From assembly GCA_965208745.1 (NCBI GenBank), contig CBDBPN010000004.1, positions 2,914,001 through 2,978,000 on the forward strand: DNA of 64,000 bases, read 5' to 3'. This document shows positions 34,788 through 47,711 of the stretch, one piece after another (the stretch's first letter is position 1; every line of letters begins with the position of its first letter). The notes beneath the pieces are model-generated. The model saw nothing but the letters and a program-made list of their open reading frames with translations, searched no databases and had not been told where the DNA came from. This stretch comes from VXNE01 sp965208745 (GTDB lineage Bacteria; Pseudomonadota; Gammaproteobacteria; Pseudomonadales; Azotimanducaceae). Both the position numbers and the translations under genes were made by a program.

Positions 34788-36245
34788 CTATCTGCCGCGC
34801 CCGTGCACGAACCGTTCGAGGACGTTGGTGGTGACCGTCGCGACATCGGATTCGCCGAGGCCGTACGCCCAGTCCGTGCAGCCGGTGGTGAACACCTCGC
34901 CGCGTCCCCGGCGGAACGCGCCCATGACGGCGCGCCCGGCCGCGAAGCGCTCCCGGTTCTCCGGGGTGTCGGCGCCGCCGAGCCGTTCCGCGATCCAGTT
35001 CAGTTCGCCGATGTAGCTCTCGTGGATGTTGGATGCGTCCTGGGTCTCCCAGAGACGGGCCGGGGCCGTGCCGAGGACCTCGAAGCTCTGCGGTGTGCCG
35101 TCGTTCCCGGTGGCGCAGGGCAGGCCGTCGCGCAGCTCGAGTTCGCAGCCGTCGCACTCGTAGCCGACGACGGTGCTCGCCGCGCCCAAGATGTCGCCGT
35201 AGCGGTGGGGCAGGGACTCGAACGCCCAGTGCAGCGGTCGCCAGACCGTGTACCCGCCGGACCCGTCCGGGGCGTTCGGCATGTGGGCGTATCCGCCCCG
35301 GGTGAAGGAGACGCCCGTCATCCCGTTCTCGGGACGTCCCACCAGGGGGTCGGACCACATCGTGGAGAGGTTCGGGGCACCGTCCGGATCGTACGCCGGA
35401 TCGTCGCGGATGGCGTTCTTGTAGCCGATGACGCGGCCGTAGTCGTCCTCGAAGCGCACTTGCCAGAACGCCGTGTTGCCGGAGAAGAACGCCGCGTTGC
35501 CGCCCGCCTCGACGTAGCCCTCCACGGTGTCGCGCATGCCTTGTGACCAGTATTCGTCGTGGCCGACGGAGAGGTAGGCGGGCCAGCCGTCGAGCAGGCC
35601 GCGGTCGCCGTCCAGGTCCTGGCTCACGGCAAACCCGAGCCGCCAGCCCCGGGACTCCGCCCAGCGGACGAAAAGGTACTCCCAGTTCGCGTAGCCCGCC
35701 GCGATGCACCAGGGCGAGTAGCCGATCGCGCGGTAAGCCTCGAGTTCCTCGGGGGACCACAGCTTGAAGTGGGCGACGCGCTGGCGCTCGGGGTCGCTCT
35801 TGACGAGGAAGCCGGGCGGCAACGGGCGCCGCGTGGCGGAGGTGTGGCTGCCGGTGTAGAAGCTCGGGCCGCCCCAGTCGTTGTAGGCGGCCCAGGTGGA
35901 GGTCGAGAGCACCAGCATCGCGTCCGCGGGCTCCGCCGCGCGCACGACGAAGAAGGCGTCCGCGCGCTCGCCGTCGCTGTCCGCGAGGCGGAGCACGTAC
36001 ATCCCGGAGGGCCAGGCCGGATCGACGGTGATTTCGCAGGAGGCCGCCCACGGACAGCCCTGGCTGGCGAGGTCGTCGGGCATCGGCTGGGCGACGGCCG
36101 TGAGCGATGCCGACTCGAAGACGGTTTGCTCACGCTCCCCGCGCCGGACGATCTCGAAGCCGAAGCGGGCTGCGTCGGAGTGGCAATACAGGGTGACCGT
36201 CTCGCCTGGCAGGGCGCTCTGCGGCCAGCAGTAGCCGGCGATCAT
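34788..36245 (-). CDS. N,N-dimethylformamidase large-subunit-like protein (C-terminal domain only)
   Basis: A 485-residue protein resembling the C-terminal catalytic region of N,N-dimethylformamidase beta/large subunit. Marked segments are STWAAYNDWGGPSFYTGSHT, HFKLWSPEELEAYRAIGYSP, SVGHDEYWSQGMRDTVEGYV and GGNAAFFSGNTAFWQVRFE. In the characterised enzyme an iron bound by two Tyr and one Glu cleaves the amide; tyrosines and glutamates are present in these segments, but I cannot align the exact ligands. It is shorter than the ~760-residue enzyme and no small subunit lies nearby, so the substrate is unknown. It precedes the esterase gene. Confidence 0.8.
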   Translation of the reverse strand: MIAGYCWPQSALPGETVTLYCHSDAARFGFEIVRRGEREQTVFESASLTAVAQPMPDDLASQGCPWAASCEITVDPAWPSGMYVLRLADSDGERADAFFVVRAAEPADAMLVLSTSTWAAYNDWGGPSFYTGSHTSATRRPLPPGFLVKSDPERQRVAHFKLWSPEELEAYRAIGYSPWCIAAGYANWEYLFVRWAESRGWRLGFAVSQDLDGDRGLLDGWPAYLSVGHDEYWSQGMRDTVEGYVEAGGNAAFFSGNTAFWQVRFEDDYGRVIGYKNAIRDDPAYDPDGAPNLSTMWSDPLVGRPENGMTGVSFTRGGYAHMPNAPDGSGGYTVWRPLHWAFESLPHRYGDILGAASTVVGYECDGCELELRDGLPCATGNDGTPQSFEVLGTAPARLWETQDASNIHESYIGELNWIAERLGGADTPENRERFAAGRAVMGAFRRGRGEVFTTGCTDWAYGLGESDVATVTTNVLERFVHGRGR

Positions 36246-36278
36246 GGGGGGCGTAGCATGGGCTGACTAACCGGGGCC

Positions 36279-37019
36279 TTACGCTTCCTCGACGATGTCC
36301 ACGCACGATGCGGGCAAGCCGATCAGCAGTAGCGGACACGGGTTGCCGACGCCTCGTTCCAAGCGCTCGGTGAGCTTGTTCCAATGGGTCGTGCTCTCGC
36401 CGTACTTGGTCGCCATCATCGTGGCGGTGGCCGCGGCGAATTCCATGTCTTGCGTCAGCCGTCGTAGGCGGGAGCGCTGATTTGCGGTCGGCTCCTTGAT
36501 GCCCAGCCGTGCAAAGTCGGAGACGCTCTGCATGTTGTTCACCTTCGCGCAGGCCGTGAGCGTATCGCAGATGGCGGTCTGTAGTGATTGCCCTCGCGTG
36601 ACGACGATGCCGACACTGATTGCCCCGTCGGCGTGAAGCCGTTGGAAGTTCTCAAGGTCGCGGTCGAAGAAAGGGTCCTTGTTGTTCCACTCGATTTCCA
36701 GGGCCAGCGTGCCCCGTTCGCAGTGGTGTACGTGGTCGATCTCATGCGATCGGCTTGACGATGGGACCCCATCTACGGTCTTGCGGACGACGATGTTGCG
36801 TTTGCCCCACCCGGCCGTGGTCAAGCTACGGCGCAGCCGCCGCGTGGGTGGCGCCTCGTTGCCCCCGCTCTGCAACATCTCGGCACACCTGATTCGAACC
36901 GCCAACAGCGTCGTGCATAGGTCCGCGAACTCTTCGCGGAAATCGCGAGACAGAATCGCTCCCGCGTGATTGGTCTCGTGGACGTCGAAACCCGCGCCGG
37001 TCAGCGCCGCCAAACTCAT
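36279..37019 (-). CDS. BglII/BstYI-family type II restriction endonuclease
   Basis: A 246-residue nuclease. The core SHEIDHVHHC followed by TLALEIEWNNKDPFFDRDL and ADGAISVGIVVTRG is the BglII/BstYI pattern, with Asp95, Glu108 and Glu110 as the likely metal-binding D-X(n)-E-X-E set. Family members cut AGATCT or RGATCY; the site here is not known. The ATG overlaps the methylase stop by four bases (ATGA), so it is translated after its protective methylase. The frame is intact, so the system is probably active. Confidence 0.85.
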   Translation of the reverse strand: MSLAALTGAGFDVHETNHAGAILSRDFREEFADLCTTLLAVRIRCAEMLQSGGNEAPPTRRLRRSLTTAGWGKRNIVVRKTVDGVPSSSRSHEIDHVHHCERGTLALEIEWNNKDPFFDRDLENFQRLHADGAISVGIVVTRGQSLQTAICDTLTACAKVNNMQSVSDFARLGIKEPTANQRSRLRRLTQDMEFAAATATMMATKYGESTTHWNKLTERLERGVGNPCPLLLIGLPASCVDIVEEA

Positions 37020-37696
37020 GCCGACACTTGCTCCCGCGTCGTGGAGTTATGCGCGTAGGTTGGCCAATCGGGCGCGTAGCCCGCTTGGGCCTGTTCACCC
37101 CAAACTGTCCAGCCCTCGCGCGTGCCTCTGCCGAACAGTTCCAGGTAGGGCCCCGGTGAGCATGCCTCGATGATGGGGTACTGTTCGTCCGGCTTACGGG
37201 AGTGTTCCCGCTTGCGGCTGGCGATCAGGTTAACTTGGCTCCTGCCAGGATCAAGCGTCCGCGCACCTTTCCCTCGGACCCCGAACAGGATCACCTCGGT
37301 CACGTTACGGAAGTAGAACCCGACTCCGCGACCGTCCGGTCCGCCGTCCTTGCGGACCTTCAACCAAACCAGGTTCGTCTTGTACTCGAAGCCCCATGCC
37401 GCCAACACGCGCAAGCCCCACGGCAGTAGTGCGTTCGGCACCCACAGGTAGCAGTGGGCTACGTCCTGGACGTGCTTGGCCACTGGCAGCGCCTCGATTT
37501 CGTCAATCGAGAGCGTTCCGTATCGCGTCAGGCGGCGATGTTCCGGGGCGACCTTCCCCGTGCGGTTCGTGAACCGCCACGGAGGGTCGGCGAGGACGGT
37601 TCCGAAGCGGAGGCCCTTGAGTTGCGCGGCCAGTTCCGCGTTGGCGTCCAAGGTGTCTCGCGAGGGCCCTTCGGCGCCCCGTGTATTCGTCGTCAT
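37016..37696 (-). CDS. MT-A70 family adenine-N6 DNA methyltransferase (R-M partner)
   Basis: A 226-residue methylase with the catalytic DPPW (37-40) in FGTVLADPPWRFTNRTG. The MT-A70 features HCYLWVPNALLPWGLRVL, YKTNLVWLKVRKDG, VTEVILFGVRGK and YLELFGRGTREGW (SAM-binding) follow. It would protect host DNA at the site cut by the next gene. Start ATG 37696 has GGGAGG upstream. MT-A70 paired with a BglII-type nuclease is notable because M.BglII itself is a cytosine-N4 enzyme; adenine methylation of a GATC-containing site would equally block such nucleases. Confidence 0.87.
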   Translation of the reverse strand: MTTNTRGAEGPSRDTLDANAELAAQLKGLRFGTVLADPPWRFTNRTGKVAPEHRRLTRYGTLSIDEIEALPVAKHVQDVAHCYLWVPNALLPWGLRVLAAWGFEYKTNLVWLKVRKDGGPDGRGVGFYFRNVTEVILFGVRGKGARTLDPGRSQVNLIASRKREHSRKPDEQYPIIEACSPGPYLELFGRGTREGWTVWGEQAQAGYAPDWPTYAHNSTTREQVSA

Positions 37697-37788
37697 CTCG
37701 AAAAGACCTCCCTGGAGAGGGGCGGAGGATTTCGGCACGACACCGTGTCCGGATTGCCGCCGGGGACGGGGGCGGCCACCGGCTTCAT

Positions 37789-39114
37789 TCAGTCCCAGCT
37801 CAGCGCCCCCCCGGTCTGGTATTCCGTCACCCGCGTCTCGAAGAAGTTCTTCTCCTTCTTGAGGTCCATGATCTCGGACATCCACGGGAAGGGATTTTTC
37901 ACGCCCGGAAAGTGCTCCGTCAGGCCGATCTGGGCCAGCCTCCGGTTGGCGATGAAGCGCAGGTACTCGGCCATCATGTTGGCGTTCATGCCGAGCACGC
38001 CCCGCGGCATGGTGTCCTGGGCGTAGCGGATTTCGAGCTCCGTGCCCTCGAGGATCATGCGTTCGGCGTGGCCCTGCATCTCCTCGTCCCAGAGACGCGG
38101 GTTCTCGAGCTTGATCTGGTTGATGACGTCGATGCCGAAGTTCACGTGCATCGACTCGTCGCGCAGGATGTACTGGAACTGCTCGGAGGTGCCCGTCATC
38201 TTGTTGCGGCGGCCCATGGAGAGGATCTGCGTGAAGCCGCAGTAGAAGAAGATGCCCTCCAGCACGCAGTAGTACGCGATCAGATTCTCGAGCAGGGTGC
38301 GGTCGTTCTCCGGCGTACCCGTGCGGAACGTCGGGTCGGCGAGCGCGCGCGTGTATTGCAGCGCCCAGGCGGCCTTGGCCTCCACCGAGTCCACTTCACG
38401 GTACATGTTGAAGATCTCGCCCTCGTCCATGCCGAGGGACTCGATGCAGTACTGGTAGGCGTGCGTGTGGATGGCCTCCTCGAACGCCTGGCGCAGGATG
38501 TACTGGCGGCACTCGGGGTTCGTGATGAGGCGGTAGATCGCGAGCGCCAGATTGTTCGCGACCAGCGAGTCGGCGGTGGAAAAGAAGCCGAGGCTGCGCT
38601 TGACGATCTTGCGCTCGTCCGGGGTCAGGCCGTCCTCGGACTTCCATAGCATGATGTCCGCGGTCATGTTGATTTCCTGCGGCATCCAGTGGTTGGCGCA
38701 GCCGTCCAGGTATTTCTGCCACGCCCAGTCGTACTTGAAGGGCACGAGCTGGTTGAGGTCCGCCCGGCAGTTGATCATGGCCTTCTGGTCGACCGTCACG
38801 CGCTCGCGGCTCTCCTCGTCATCCAGATGCAACTCCGGTTCGGGAGCCGCCGCAGGAGCTGCTTCGACAGGCGCATCGACCGGTGCCTCAAGGACGACCT
38901 CGGGCAGCGGCGCCCGGGGGGTCGCCGTCAAGTCCTCCGGCGCCGGAACCTCCGGCTCGACGGCCAGCGCGGTGTCGAAGCCGGTTTCCACGGGCGCGAC
39001 GGTTTCCGCGGGCGCCGGGGCCGGTTCCGCACGGGCGTCCCGCACCGCGAGGTCCGCGATGACGCCGGCGGTTTCTTCGGTGTCGTAGTCGTCCCAGGAG
39101 AGTCGCATGGGCAT
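37789..39114 (-). CDS. nrdB: Ribonucleotide reductase class Ia beta subunit NrdB with long N-terminal extension
   Basis: A 441-residue di-iron subunit. The metal/radical region FEEAIHTHAYQYC has the Glu-x-x-His-x-x-x-Tyr spacing of E. coli Glu115/His118/Tyr122, so the radical tyrosine is present. Further ligands lie in YCVLEGIFFYCGF and ILRDESMHVNFG. The C-terminus FETRVTEYQTGGALSWD is the NrdA-binding tail. Residues 1-105 are an Ala/Pro/Glu-rich low-complexity extension not found in most NrdB. It is 33 bases after nrdA with AAGGA before the ATG, so the operon is nrdA-nrdB. Confidence 0.94.
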   Translation of the reverse strand: MPMRLSWDDYDTEETAGVIADLAVRDARAEPAPAPAETVAPVETGFDTALAVEPEVPAPEDLTATPRAPLPEVVLEAPVDAPVEAAPAAAPEPELHLDDEESRERVTVDQKAMINCRADLNQLVPFKYDWAWQKYLDGCANHWMPQEINMTADIMLWKSEDGLTPDERKIVKRSLGFFSTADSLVANNLALAIYRLITNPECRQYILRQAFEEAIHTHAYQYCIESLGMDEGEIFNMYREVDSVEAKAAWALQYTRALADPTFRTGTPENDRTLLENLIAYYCVLEGIFFYCGFTQILSMGRRNKMTGTSEQFQYILRDESMHVNFGIDVINQIKLENPRLWDEEMQGHAERMILEGTELEIRYAQDTMPRGVLGMNANMMAEYLRFIANRRLAQIGLTEHFPGVKNPFPWMSEIMDLKKEKNFFETRVTEYQTGGALSWD

Positions 39115-39147
39115 GCTTGTTCTTTCCTTCTTCGATACTCGTCTTCG

Positions 39148-43239
<4,092 letters not shown>

Positions 43240-43597
43240 CGATCCAAGGCCCTCCTGCTATCGGTTTTCCAGGGTGTTGTCGGGTGGCGTCCCGGGGGCC
43301 GCCGTCACGCGTTGATATCCTCGATACACGCTAGATGTCGTGTTTGCGAGCGCACAAGACCACAACATAAAGCGTTTCGATGCGGGACACAAGGGGAAAA
43401 ACTCTGGTCAACCTGTGTGCGTTGCGTGGCCAAACCGTGGAGATATGTGGACAACTCCCCGGGCAAGCGGACGGTGGACGAAGTGCCTCCGGTGAGCGCG
43501 TTTATGTACGAATATACAGTATCTGGAACAAGACGCAAGCGACCCGCGGCACGCCGGCAGCCTGTTACGATCTTGCGGTCAGCGAAGGGAACCATCC
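43240..43597. promoter_or_regulatory. Divergent control region of nrdA and glpK
   Basis: A 358-base stretch without genes. It holds the imperfect dyad ACACGCTAGATGTCGTGT at 43326-43343, which resembles an NrdR box but with a spacer two bases longer than the standard ACAC-N8-GTGT. A DnaA-box-like TGTGGACAA lies at 43446-43454 (one mismatch). An AT-rich part around 43510-43530 (AATATACAGTATC) may be the glpK promoter. These assignments are tentative. Confidence 0.4.
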
Positions 43598-45073
43598 ATG
43601 CCGTACGTCCTCGCCGTGGACCAGGGCACGTCGAGTTCGCGCGCACTGGTGTTCGACACTTCGGGCACCGTCGTCGGCGTCGGCCAACGGGACTTCGACT
43701 CGACGTTTCCGGCGGACGGATGGGTGGAGCAGGATCCCGAGGTCATCTGGCGCATGACCGTGGACGCCGTCCACGACGCCCTCGCGGCATCCGGCGTCGC
43801 GGCGGGGGACATCGCCGCCATGGGCATCGCGAACCAGCGCGAGACCACCGTCGTCTGGGATGCCGAGACCGGACAGGCCATCCATCCGGCCATCGTCTGG
43901 CAGGACCGGCGCACTGCGGACCGTTGCGCGGACATGGTGGGCGAGGGCGTCGAGGCCGGCATCCGGGACGTCACGGGGCTCGTGGTCGATCCCTACTTCT
44001 CGAGCACCAAGCTCGCCTGGCTCCTGGAGCGGGACGGCGTGCGCGCGGCGGCCCTGGCCGGCCGGCTTTGCTTCGGCACCATCGACAGCTTCCTGATCTG
44101 GCGGTTCACCGGCGGCCAGCGCCACTGCACCGACGCGACCAACGCGTCCCGCACGCAGCTCTACGACATTGCCCACCATGCGTGGAGCGACACGCTGCTC
44201 GATTACTTCGACATCCCTGTCGCGCTGCTGCCCGAAGTGAAGGACTGCGTCGACGACTTCGGCGTCTGCGACGCATCGCACTTCGGGGCGGCGATCCCGA
44301 TCCGGGGCGTGGCGGGCGACCAGCAGGCGGCGCTCGTGGGCCAGGGATGCCTGCGCCCCGGAATGACCAAGAGCACGTACGGCACCGGGTGCTTCCTCAT
44401 GACGAACACCGGCGCGGCGAAGCTGGCTTCGGACGCGCGGCTGCTGACGACCGTCGGCTACCGGCTGGGCGGGGAGACGACCTTCGCCCTCGAGGGCAGC
44501 ATCTTCGTGGCCGGCGTCGCGGTGAAGTGGTTGCGCGACCGGCTCGGCCTGATCGGGACCGCGGCCGAGACCGAGGCGATCGCGCGCCGGATCGGCGGCG
44601 ACACGCGCGGGGTCCACGTCGTGCCGGCGTTCACGGGCCTCGGCGCGCCGCACTGGCGCGCCGACGTGCGCGGTGCGGTCACGGGCCTGACCCTCGACGA
44701 CGGCCGCGACGAGATCGTGACCGCGACGCTCAAGAGCGTGGGCTTCCAGACCGCGGACCTCGTGGCCGCGATCGCCGCGGACGGCGTGTCGGTCGAAACC
44801 CTCCGGGTGGACGGCGGCATGGTGGCGAACGACTGGTTCTGCCAGTTCCTGGCGGACGTGCTGGACGTCGGCGTGGAACGGACGCCGCTGCCCGAGACCA
44901 CCGCGCTCGGCGCGGCCGCGCTGGCGGCCGTGGGGGCGGGACTGATCGAGGACACGGCGGCGATGACGGCGGCGGACGGCGAGCGGCGTTTCCTGCCGGC
45001 CGTGGCCCCCGAGACGCGAACCGGGTGGCTCAACGGGTGGCACGCCGCGGTGGAGCGGCTACTCGGCACCTGA
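43598..45073 (+). CDS. glpK: Glycerol kinase
   Basis: A 491-residue FGGY kinase. It shows LAVDQGTSSSRALVFD (phosphate loop), GWVEQDPEVIW, GIANQRETTVVWD, PAIVWQDRR, GVAGDQQAALVGQGC, KSTYGTGCFLMTNTG and LRVDGGMVANDWFCQF, all diagnostic for GlpK. It converts glycerol and ATP to glycerol-3-phosphate; no glpF or glpD lies beside it. Length is normal (about 495). It is divergent from nrdA. Confidence 0.96.
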   Translation: MPYVLAVDQGTSSSRALVFDTSGTVVGVGQRDFDSTFPADGWVEQDPEVIWRMTVDAVHDALAASGVAAGDIAAMGIANQRETTVVWDAETGQAIHPAIVWQDRRTADRCADMVGEGVEAGIRDVTGLVVDPYFSSTKLAWLLERDGVRAAALAGRLCFGTIDSFLIWRFTGGQRHCTDATNASRTQLYDIAHHAWSDTLLDYFDIPVALLPEVKDCVDDFGVCDASHFGAAIPIRGVAGDQQAALVGQGCLRPGMTKSTYGTGCFLMTNTGAAKLASDARLLTTVGYRLGGETTFALEGSIFVAGVAVKWLRDRLGLIGTAAETEAIARRIGGDTRGVHVVPAFTGLGAPHWRADVRGAVTGLTLDDGRDEIVTATLKSVGFQTADLVAAIAADGVSVETLRVDGGMVANDWFCQFLADVLDVGVERTPLPETTALGAAALAAVGAGLIEDTAAMTAADGERRFLPAVAPETRTGWLNGWHAAVERLLGT

Positions 45074-45097
45074 AACGCGAGCGTCCCGCCGCCTTCT

Positions 45098-46495
45098 CTA
45101 TCCGTCCGTCGGTCTCGATTGCCCGGAGTGCCAGGCCAGGTGGACGGGCTGCGGGTCCGGGGCGACGCGCCCCAGGGCGCCGCGGGCCTTCAACGAAGCC
45201 GGGTGGAGCCACGCCCGGGTATCCGGATGCTCGGGCGTTCCGGGCGCCGTCCCGCCGTCGAGCGTCTCGAGCGCCCCGCGTAACGCCTCGAGGACATCCG
45301 CACCGAACCGGTCGCGCCAGCGGGCCTCGACTTCCATGACCAGTGCGGGGTAGGAGTCGCGGATGCGACGGGCCTTGGGCGTGAGGTGGACCATCCGCGA
45401 GCCGTCGCGGGGCCCGGGTTCGACGACCACGCAGAGATGCCGCTCCGGGGCCGACTTGCCGGTACCGACGACGTCGCAGATGGAACGGGCCCGCGCCAGG
45501 GAAATGGCGTCGTCGGATACCTGCGCGAGGAATACCGACGCCGCGCTCAAGGGTCCCAGGTGCTCCTCCTCGTAGTCGATGGTGAACGCGGCCAGGACCC
45601 TCGACAACAGCGCGGACAGGGGAAGACCGATTGCGGGCACCGACGCGTCGCGGGGCACGACCGGCCACTCGGTTCCGCGTCCTGGAACGCGCGGTGGGCC
45701 CGGCTCCGCGGGGAGATGGGAACCGCCCGTGAGAGAGGGATCGCTCGGGCCGTAGCCGGTGAGGTACCAGGGCCACTCGAGGTCCTGGGTCGCCACCATC
45801 CCGGCGAGCGCCCCGCGCAAGCTCTCGATGACGGAGGACCCGTGCCGATGGCGCCATGCGTTCTCGACCTCCTCGAGTCGCCGGCGGGCTGCGGCTTCCA
45901 GCGTTTTCGCGGGGTCGGTAAGCCGGAAGGCGCGGCTCCCGCCGACGGCAGGCTCGAGCCAGCCGAGGCGTTGCAGGTCGCGCAGCACTACGCGGACGAC
46001 GCGCTTTGCGAGCACGGCGCGCGCACCGAGTTCCCGGTCGGTGAGCGCCTCCGCGCCGAAGACACGCAGGACGTTGGACCACACGGGCAGCGTCGGGACG
46101 TCCTCGCCGGCGTCGCCGTAGTCCCGTTCGAAGGCGATCAGGACGTGGCTCAGCAGGGTGGGTAGCGGCACGGTCTTGGGCTTCCGCCGCGGGCGTTTCG
46201 GCGCGAGACACTCGGTCCCGGCGTAACCGAGGGCACGTGCGAATCGCAGGGCGTCACGCGCGCCGAGGGACAGCCGCATCCCGCGGTTTCGTACGACCGC
46301 CTGCGGCGAGGCGCCACGACGAAGGATGTGCTCGACCGTGAGTCGGGCGGCCATCCCGGCGGGGCTGTCGTCAAAGGACAACTTCATGAGGACGCCGGAG
46401 CCCTCCGGGCGGCAGCGGCTCTTGCCGGTCGCAAGGCCGTCAAAGCCCGCGACGATGCGGTTCAGGCGGTCGGCTACCGCCGGGGTCGACGGCAT
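45098..46495 (-). CDS. Unknown protein with two MarR-like winged-helix units
   Basis: A 465-residue protein I cannot name. Two similar halves are visible. Residues ~115-245 contain PLPTLLSHVLIAFERDYGDA, then a helix-turn-helix-like LAKRVVRVVLRDLQRLGWLEP and RRRLEEVENAWRHRHGSSVI. Residues ~295-425 contain GLPLSALLSRVLAAFTIDYEEE, MVHLTPKARRIRD and VEARWRDRFGADVLEALRGAL. Each unit resembles the MarR-like repeats of some actinobacterial regulators. The N-terminal 80 residues (VEHILRRGASPQAVVRNRGM) form a separate small domain. It begins three bases after ispA, so it is probably in the xseB-ispA transcript. Confidence 0.65.
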   Translation of the reverse strand: MPSTPAVADRLNRIVAGFDGLATGKSRCRPEGSGVLMKLSFDDSPAGMAARLTVEHILRRGASPQAVVRNRGMRLSLGARDALRFARALGYAGTECLAPKRPRRKPKTVPLPTLLSHVLIAFERDYGDAGEDVPTLPVWSNVLRVFGAEALTDRELGARAVLAKRVVRVVLRDLQRLGWLEPAVGGSRAFRLTDPAKTLEAAARRRLEEVENAWRHRHGSSVIESLRGALAGMVATQDLEWPWYLTGYGPSDPSLTGGSHLPAEPGPPRVPGRGTEWPVVPRDASVPAIGLPLSALLSRVLAAFTIDYEEEHLGPLSAASVFLAQVSDDAISLARARSICDVVGTGKSAPERHLCVVVEPGPRDGSRMVHLTPKARRIRDSYPALVMEVEARWRDRFGADVLEALRGALETLDGGTAPGTPEHPDTRAWLHPASLKARGALGRVAPDPQPVHLAWHSGQSRPTDG

Positions 46496-46498
46496 GGG

Positions 46499-47407
46499 CT
46501 ACCGCACGCGCTCGACCGTCGCCCGCGCCAGTGCGTCGAGCGGGCCGTGGCGCAGGCCGAGGGCTTCGAGTATGCGGAGCGCTTCCGAGAGGGTGTCGTG
46601 CGCCAGCGACCGTGCCCGGTTCAGGCCGACGAGCGCGGGATACGTGTTCTTGCCCAGGGCCGTGTCGGAGCCGGCGGGCTTGCCGAGCCGCTCGCTCGGC
46701 TGGGTGACGTCGAGCATGTCGTCCACGATCTGGAAGGCGACGCCGAGCCGTTCGCCGAAGGTCGTGACGTGCCGGAAACGCCGGTCGTCGATGTCCGGCA
46801 GGGCGCACAGCGCGCCGAACTGCACGGCTGCCCGGAAGAGCCGGCCGGTCTTCGCCGCGTGCATGCGTTGCAGTTGGGTCAGCGACAGCGGGGGAGCGCC
46901 CGTCGCGTCCATGTCGCACGCCTGCCCGCCGACCATGCCGCGCCACCCGGCGGCGTCCGCGAGCAGCCGCACCATGCGCAGGCGCGTGGCTTCCGGGACG
47001 CCCGGCGCGGCGGCGAGGACCTCGAACGCGAGCGTCTGCAATCCGTCGCCCACGAGCACCGCGGTCGCCTCGTCGAAGGCGATGTGACACGTCGGGCGCC
47101 CGCGGCGGAGGTCGTCGTCGTCCATGGCGGGCAGGTCGTCGTGGACGAGCGAGTACGCGTGGACGAACTCGATCGCGGCGGCGGGGTCCACCGCGGTCTC
47201 GACGGATCCGCCGAGGGAGACGCACGTGGCGCACGTGATCGCGGGCCGCAGCCGCTTGCCCCCGCCGAGCGCGGCGTAGCGCAATGCCTCCACGAGTTTC
47301 GGGGAGAGGTCTGACCGCTCGGGCAGGTGCCGGGCGAGGGCGTCTTCGATCGGCGCGGCGAAGCGGGCCGTGACCGCCTCGGCGGCCGCGCCGCCGTCAT
47401 CCGCCAT
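46499..47407 (-). CDS. ispA: Farnesyl/geranyl diphosphate synthase (short-chain polyprenyl synthetase)
   Basis: A 302-residue trans-prenyltransferase. First Asp-rich motif DDLPAMDDDDLRRGRPTCH, second FQIVDDMLDVTQ, plus the conserved GGGKRLRPAI, AIEFVHAYSLVHDD and GKNTYPALVGL. The two residues just before the first motif region (YSLVHDD) suit the C15 product of IspA. It overlaps xseB by 11 bases. Usual neighbour dxs is missing; instead a MarR-like gene follows. Confidence 0.94.
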   Translation of the reverse strand: MADDGGAAAEAVTARFAAPIEDALARHLPERSDLSPKLVEALRYAALGGGKRLRPAITCATCVSLGGSVETAVDPAAAIEFVHAYSLVHDDLPAMDDDDLRRGRPTCHIAFDEATAVLVGDGLQTLAFEVLAAAPGVPEATRLRMVRLLADAAGWRGMVGGQACDMDATGAPPLSLTQLQRMHAAKTGRLFRAAVQFGALCALPDIDDRRFRHVTTFGERLGVAFQIVDDMLDVTQPSERLGKPAGSDTALGKNTYPALVGLNRARSLAHDTLSEALRILEALGLRHGPLDALARATVERVR

Positions 47408-47642
47408 CGTCGCCCGGGGCGGCCTCCGGGACGGGGGTCTCGGTGCCGTCCTCCATCAACGCCTTGACGCGCAATTCCGCCTGCTCGAGCGCGGCCTGGC
47501 ACTGACGCGTCAGCCGCACCCCGCGCTCGAAGGCCTGCAGCGACTCCTCCAGGCTCAGGGAGCCCGTTTCCATCCGCTGCACGAGCGCCTCTAGTTCGGC
47601 GAGCGCGGCTTCGAAGTCGAGAGGTTCGGTTGCTTCGCTCAT
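47397..47642 (-). CDS. xseB: Exodeoxyribonuclease VII small subunit
   Basis: An 81-residue helical protein with the XseB pattern LDFEAALAELEALVQRMETG, SLSLEESLQAFERGVRLTRQ and CQAALEQAELRVKAL. It binds XseA to form the single-strand-specific nuclease of mismatch and recombination repair. Its 3' end overlaps the ispA start by 11 bases, the standard xseB-ispA arrangement. Confidence 0.95.
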   Translation of the reverse strand: MSEATEPLDFEAALAELEALVQRMETGSLSLEESLQAFERGVRLTRQCQAALEQAELRVKALMEDGTETPVPEAAPGDDGG

Positions 47643-47711
47643 GGTGCAAGAGTACGCGGACGGAGGGAAGGGCGACAGTCCGGGTCCCCACCGGCCCGGA
47701 TCCCGACCGAG

